DNA from: Oxalobacteraceae bacterium UBA6018
GTDB lineage: Bacteria; Pseudomonadota; Gammaproteobacteria; Burkholderiales; Burkholderiaceae_D
Reading direction: 5' to 3'
Assembly: GCA_002428015.1 (NCBI GenBank)
Contig: DIZW01000009.1
Span: forward strand, 1-9,057
Length of the DNA stretch: 9,057 nucleotides
The translations under genes and the position numbers were made by a program. Numbering within the stretch: position 1 is the first letter of the stretch; each line of letters starts with the position of its first letter. Under the pieces are notes generated by a model, which was not told the DNA's origin, made no database searches, and saw only the letters and a list, made by a program, of their open reading frames with translations. Positions 5,687 through 9,057 of this stretch are shown one piece after another.

Positions 5687-6334
5687 TTACACCCCGTCCA
5701 GGCTCCAGCCGCGCGCGGTCCAGCTGCCGTCCAGCATCGCGGAAAACGCGTCCGGCGCCGGCATGCCCTGGCACACCAGCAGCGAGGCCGCGATGCTGGG
5801 TGAACCCTCGGTCCACCACAGGCTGTGCCCGCGCAGCGCCGCGTGGGCCACGGCCGCGCTCATGTCCGTCGTCAGCGGCAGGCAGGCGCCGGCCGCGCCC
5901 GCGCTCCCACGCGCGATCGGGCCGGCCATGGCCAGCTCGGGCGCGCCGTCGAAACGCTCGAGCGAAAAATCCGCGTCCAGCGAGCTGCGCGCCAGGTCGT
6001 CGATCGTGTCGTACCACGGGCCTTGCTGATGCACCCAGTCGAGCAGGGGCGCGTTGCCGGGCGCGGCGATCAGCAGGGGGAAATGCCGCCCCACACGGTC
6101 CACGCTCGGCATCATGACCCCGCCCCAGCCTTGCGGGCCGAGCACGCCGGGCGCGAGCGCGAAGCGCCACACCGGGCTGGTCAGGTAGTGGGTGAGCCAG
6201 TCGGCGCCCAGCTGCTGGCGGCTGGCGTGGATGCATCGCTGCAGCCAGTCGTCCCACGCGGCCACCAGCTCGCCCGGCAGGCGCCGGCTGACGAAATCGC
6301 CGTGCGTGACGACCTTGCCGAAAAAGCCGGTCAC
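5687..6334 (-). CDS. tagF: T6SS-associated protein TagF
   Basis: A 215-residue TagF-domain protein. It starts VTGFFGKVVTHGDFVSRRLP, the family signature at the N-terminus, followed by W-x-x-W-L (near 30), SPVWRFALAPGVLG and GVMMPSVDRVGRHFPL, the usual core. TagF is a post-translational repressor of T6SS in P. aeruginosa and Agrobacterium, acting at the FHA/kinase level or on it. No membrane segment is seen. The GTG start at 6334 is chosen because it overlaps the tssM TGA as GTGA and puts GFFGK at the N-terminus. A longer frame upstream would lie inside the tssM coding sequence and be nonsense. The C-terminal part is more variable, with WWTEGSPS and the end SWTARGWSLDGV. It is translationally coupled to tssM, and the tail faces pppA. 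Confidence 0.9.
   Translation of the reverse strand: MTGFFGKVVTHGDFVSRRLPGELVAAWDDWLQRCIHASRQQLGADWLTHYLTSPVWRFALAPGVLGPQGWGGVMMPSVDRVGRHFPLLIAAPGNAPLLDWVHQQGPWYDTIDDLARSSLDADFSLERFDGAPELAMAGPIARGSAGAAGACLPLTTDMSAAVAHAALRGHSLWWTEGSPSIAASLLVCQGMPAPDAFSAMLDGSWTARGWSLDGV
6331..6334 (-). other. GTGA stop-start overlap of tssM and tagF
   Basis: On the minus strand the codons read CTG-TGA for tssM and GTG-ACC for tagF, sharing GTGA. This couples translation of tagF to the end of tssM and decides the tagF start. Confidence 0.85.
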
Positions 6335-9057
6335 AGCTTGTCCATGCAACGGAACTGTTCCAACACCTGGCGCCGGAACGGGTTGACCACGCTGTTGGCA
6401 GTCAATTCCAAGGTCGCCTTGCGGCCGTCGACGTCGAAGTTGACCTTGTAGCGCTCGCCCTGGGCGGTCGGCTCCACGTTGGCCTTGTCGAGCATGCGGA
6501 ACCAGGCCCACGGGCCGTCCGTGCGCAGGCTCGAATGGGCGCTGGCGGGCGTGACGTCGAGCCGGACCTGGCCGCCGCCTTTACCGCTAGGCAGCTGGAA
6601 CGGCGCCGACACGCTGGCGCCGGGCGCGGCGCTGAACGGCTGGCCATCGATGTCGAGCGTGAACTTGGCGATGCCGTCGTCGATCATCAAAGGCTTCAAG
6701 TCGAAGCGCATCGACGCCTGGCGCCCGCCGTTGCCGAAGAAGGCGTCGCGGATCCTGGCGGCGCGCTGGAACTCGTCCAGAGCACTCTGCGCGATGCCGA
6801 GCGTGCCGTTGTTGGCGGTCGCGCGCCAGCGCCACTGGGCGCCGCCCATGTCCACGTACTGCAGCAGGTTCTTCTGGAAGAAATCGTCGATCAGGCCGCC
6901 CGGCGCGAACATCTTGCCGAAGTCGTCGGCCGTCACGTCCTGGGCGGCGCCGCGCACCAGCGGATAGCGTCCCGCCACGGCCTGACGGCAGAACTGCGCC
7001 GGGCCGCCGGTCCACAGCGCGTTCAGGCGCTCGCGCTCGCTGCCGGAGGTGAGGCCGGCGCCGCTGCTGTCGATGCCTTTGAGGACAGCGCCGAGCGGGG
7101 CCGGCTTGCCGTCCGCCTCCAGCTTGACCTTGGCCAGCGCGTCGCCCGGCGGCGGTGGCGTGCCGCCGCGCTTGGCGGCGGCCGCCGCGTCCAGGTAGAC
7201 CGCCACGTCCTTGAGCATGGCCAGGGTGCCGTCCAGCGGGGCCGGGGCGCCGGCGGTCATCTTGTGTAGGTCGTCGAAGTGGGCGTCGACCGGGTTGACG
7301 GCCTTGGCTGGGGCCGCCGAGACGTCGTCGCCGCCCGCGCCCATCGCGCTCTCGAGTTTCTTCTTGTACGCGTCCAGCTTGCCTTTGACGGCCGCCGTCA
7401 CCGAGGCCAGCGCCGGGCCGCCGCGGGCCGCGCCCAGCGTGGTTTCCTTGCTGGCGGCCACGAGGAACTTGCGCAGCGGCGAGTCCGCGCCCGACAGCAA
7501 ATTGGTGATGCGCGCCCCCTGCTCCAGGTTGGCGAACGGGGTCACGGTCACGTCGGCCAGCAGCGCGTCCCATTGGGCGATGTAGTCGTCGTAGTAGAGA
7601 CCCAGCACGGCCTGCTTGACCTGGTCGCGCTTGCCCGCCACGGCCGAGGCTTCCTGCTGGGCCAGCACCCAGTGTTCCTTCTCGACGTCGGCCACGGCTT
7701 CCTCGTTCTGCTCCAGGAACTTGGCGTAGCCGGCCACCGAGAACAGGCCGTTGATGCCGCGCGTGAGCGGCTCGCCGCTGCGGCGCAGGAACACGGCCGA
7801 GGCGTCGCGCCCGCCCGCGGTGGCGGCGCTGAACTCGGGCAGTTTGCTGCGCATCAACTGGCGCTTGAGGCGGTTGTAGACGCGCTGTTCGAGCGGCATG
7901 CGGGCCAGGGTCAGGCGGGTGTCGCTGACCAGCTGAGCGTCGATCTGCGGCATGGCCTGGCCGTCGCGGAAGCTCTCCAGCAGCGCCAGCACGTGGGCCG
8001 ACAGCGCCTGCTTCTGCTCGTCGCTTGCATCCTGGAGGTTGTGGTCGTAATCGTAACCGATCCAGGCAGCCACCGAGTCGGCGTCGAAATGCCGCGCGTC
8101 GCCCAGCATCAGGTACACGCGCAGGGTCTCGTACAGGTAGTCGGTGTTGTTGGCGCTGCTGCGGCGCAGTTGTTCCTCGATGCGGTCCTGGATGCGCGGC
8201 AGGAGGGTATCCTGCAGCAGCTTGCGGTAGGCGATCTGGGCCGCCTCGCCCAGCTTGTCGCCCTGGTACAGGCCGAAGCGCATCAGCAGCGGCGCGCCCT
8301 TGTCGCGCTCGTCGTAGCCGCCCGGCAGCGCGCGCACGCCGTCCAGCAGCGGCAGCAATTGCACCACCGGCCCTTGCGGCGGCAGCTCGTGCACGCGCTT
8401 CGCGATCTCGGCGGTTTTATCGTTCATCGCCGCCACGTAGGCCTGGTTGCGCACGTAGCTGGTCAGCATGCCGGCCGCGAGCAGCACGAACAGCAGGCTG
8501 ATGCCGATGGTGGCGCCCCATTGCAGGTAGCGGCGCTTCTTCTCCAGCGCGTGATTGACGCCGGCCAGTTCCGCTTCCGGGAAGATCACCTGCTGCAGCA
8601 GATTGGTCAGGAAGTAGCTGCGCCCGCTCGCGCCGTTGGGCGGCAGCACCTGGCGGTCCAGGCCGAACGAGGCGGCCATCGCGCTCATCACCCGGTCCAG
8701 CGGGCTGCCCTCCTGGGTGCCGCTGCTGAAGTACACGCCGCGCAGCAGCGCCTGCTGCTCGTAGCGGTTGGCCGCGAACACGTCGTCGAGGAAGCGTCCG
8801 AGCACCTCGCGCACGCCGGCGAACTGCTGCGGGAAGCTGTAGATGAGGGCGCGCTTGTGCGGGTCGCGCTCCTGCTGCAGGCGCGCCAGCACGCGCGCCT
8901 GCAGTTGCTGCTCGAGCAGGCGGAATTCTTCCGGGAAGGCGGCCAGCGCCGCCTCGGTCGGCGTGCCCGCGCCCAGCGGGAAGGTCACGCCCCAGACCTG
9001 GGCGCGCTCCTCGCGGCCCAGGCTGTCGAAATACTCCATGAAGCCGGCCAGCAGGTC
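6331..9057 (-). CDS. tssM: TssM (IcmF), T6SS inner-membrane core protein, partial
   Basis: The last 908 residues of TssM; the coding frame runs off the right edge (it begins DLLAGFMEYFDSLGREERAQVWGVTFP). Known TssM proteins are about 1100-1300 residues, so about 200-400 N-terminal residues, including two membrane helices and the P-loop, are missing. Visible: the rest of the cytosolic part (1 to about 175), a transmembrane helix (about 178-202; WGATIGISLLFVLLAAGMLT, coded near 8452-8526), then a long periplasmic part (IcmF-related region and C-terminal domain) ending FRCMDKL. The C-terminal block has PFSAAPGAS, WAWFRMLD and NPFRRQVLEQFRC, typical of TssM. TssM spans the inner membrane and joins TssL to the outer-membrane lipoprotein TssJ. 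A Pro-rich run (TPPPPGDA) sits in the periplasmic part. The ATG at 9039 is internal, not the start. The stop overlaps the tagF start by four bases. Confidence 0.95.
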   Translation of the reverse strand, partial: DLLAGFMEYFDSLGREERAQVWGVTFPLGAGTPTEAALAAFPEEFRLLEQQLQARVLARLQQERDPHKRALIYSFPQQFAGVREVLGRFLDDVFAANRYEQQALLRGVYFSSGTQEGSPLDRVMSAMAASFGLDRQVLPPNGASGRSYFLTNLLQQVIFPEAELAGVNHALEKKRRYLQWGATIGISLLFVLLAAGMLTSYVRNQAYVAAMNDKTAEIAKRVHELPPQGPVVQLLPLLDGVRALPGGYDERDKGAPLLMRFGLYQGDKLGEAAQIAYRKLLQDTLLPRIQDRIEEQLRRSSANNTDYLYETLRVYLMLGDARHFDADSVAAWIGYDYDHNLQDASDEQKQALSAHVLALLESFRDGQAMPQIDAQLVSDTRLTLARMPLEQRVYNRLKRQLMRSKLPEFSAATAGGRDASAVFLRRSGEPLTRGINGLFSVAGYAKFLEQNEEAVADVEKEHWVLAQQEASAVAGKRDQVKQAVLGLYYDDYIAQWDALLADVTVTPFANLEQGARITNLLSGADSPLRKFLVAASKETTLGAARGGPALASVTAAVKGKLDAYKKKLESAMGAGGDDVSAAPAKAVNPVDAHFDDLHKMTAGAPAPLDGTLAMLKDVAVYLDAAAAAKRGGTPPPPGDALAKVKLEADGKPAPLGAVLKGIDSSGAGLTSGSERERLNALWTGGPAQFCRQAVAGRYPLVRGAAQDVTADDFGKMFAPGGLIDDFFQKNLLQYVDMGGAQWRWRATANNGTLGIAQSALDEFQRAARIRDAFFGNGGRQASMRFDLKPLMIDDGIAKFTLDIDGQPFSAAPGASVSAPFQLPSGKGGGQVRLDVTPASAHSSLRTDGPWAWFRMLDKANVEPTAQGERYKVNFDVDGRKATLELTANSVVNPFRRQVLEQFRCMDKL

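Noticed and set aside
4860..6257. 465-codon minus-strand open frame opposite pppA and running into tagF
   Set aside because: It is antisense to strongly supported PppA motifs. Its Arg/Ala/His-rich composition is that of a GC-rich shadow frame, and it has no domain signal.
6335..6511. Longer tagF start at 6511
   Set aside because: The extra 59 residues overlap the tssM C-terminus in another frame and read as low-complexity Arg/Gly. The family starts at about GFFGK, and the GTG at 6334 overlaps the tssM stop.
8025..8501. 158-codon plus frame within tssM
   Set aside because: Its Arg/Pro/Cys/Ala-rich composition is that of a shadow frame antisense to a conserved TssM region.
1..9057. CRISPR arrays, tRNA or rRNA genes, T6SS effector-immunity pairs
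   Set aside because: No regular spaced repeats, tRNA-like cloverleaf or rRNA core was seen. No PAAR, VgrG, Hcp or small toxin-immunity pair is encoded in the window.

Overview
The window is high-GC DNA. It carries part of a type VI secretion system (T6SS) locus next to a short accessory stretch. The GC-rich codon use, the gene set (tssM-tagF with a separate PP2C phosphatase and a Ser/Thr kinase) and a sigma-54 promoter in front of a PEP-CTERM-like small protein suggest a betaproteobacterium of the Burkholderiales, perhaps Oxalobacteraceae (Massilia/Duganella/Janthinobacterium type). That placement is inference; no rRNA or marker gene is present.

Left part (1-904): mobile-element debris. One reading frame, open from the window edge to 468, joins a LAGLIDADG homing-endonuclease or intein fragment (near-consensus motif LAGYFDGDG at 31-57) to the middle of an IS256-family transposase. 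Both pieces are truncated. A degenerate intergenic region follows, with a small hairpin and a possible IS right end. It finishes at a good sigma-54 (-24/-12) promoter.

Middle (905-2092): a small secreted or anchored protein with a signal peptide at one end and a transmembrane-plus-basic tail at the other, resembling an atypical PEP-CTERM protein. It is followed by a GNAT-like protein with a degenerate acetyl-CoA loop.

Right part (2174-9057): the T6SS block. A membrane Ser/Thr kinase of the PpkA type (minus strand) diverges from a PP2C phosphatase of the PppA type (plus strand) across a 79-bp region that holds a strong dyad. Tail to tail with pppA, only 11 bp apart, lies tagF. tagF is the last gene of an operon with tssM, and the two overlap by GTGA. 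The tssM start and its N-terminal third lie beyond the right edge.

How they fit together: in known systems PpkA phosphorylates the FHA protein Fha1/TagH to license T6SS assembly, PppA reverses this, TagF represses post-translationally, and TssM is the inner-membrane core component. What stands out here is the kinase. It has five 13-residue Asp-rich Ser-Thr repeats before the catalytic domain. After the catalytic domain comes TM-dCache-TM-HAMP instead of the usual VWA-type periplasmic part, so it looks like a ligand-gated T6SS switch with a built-in phospho-docking array.
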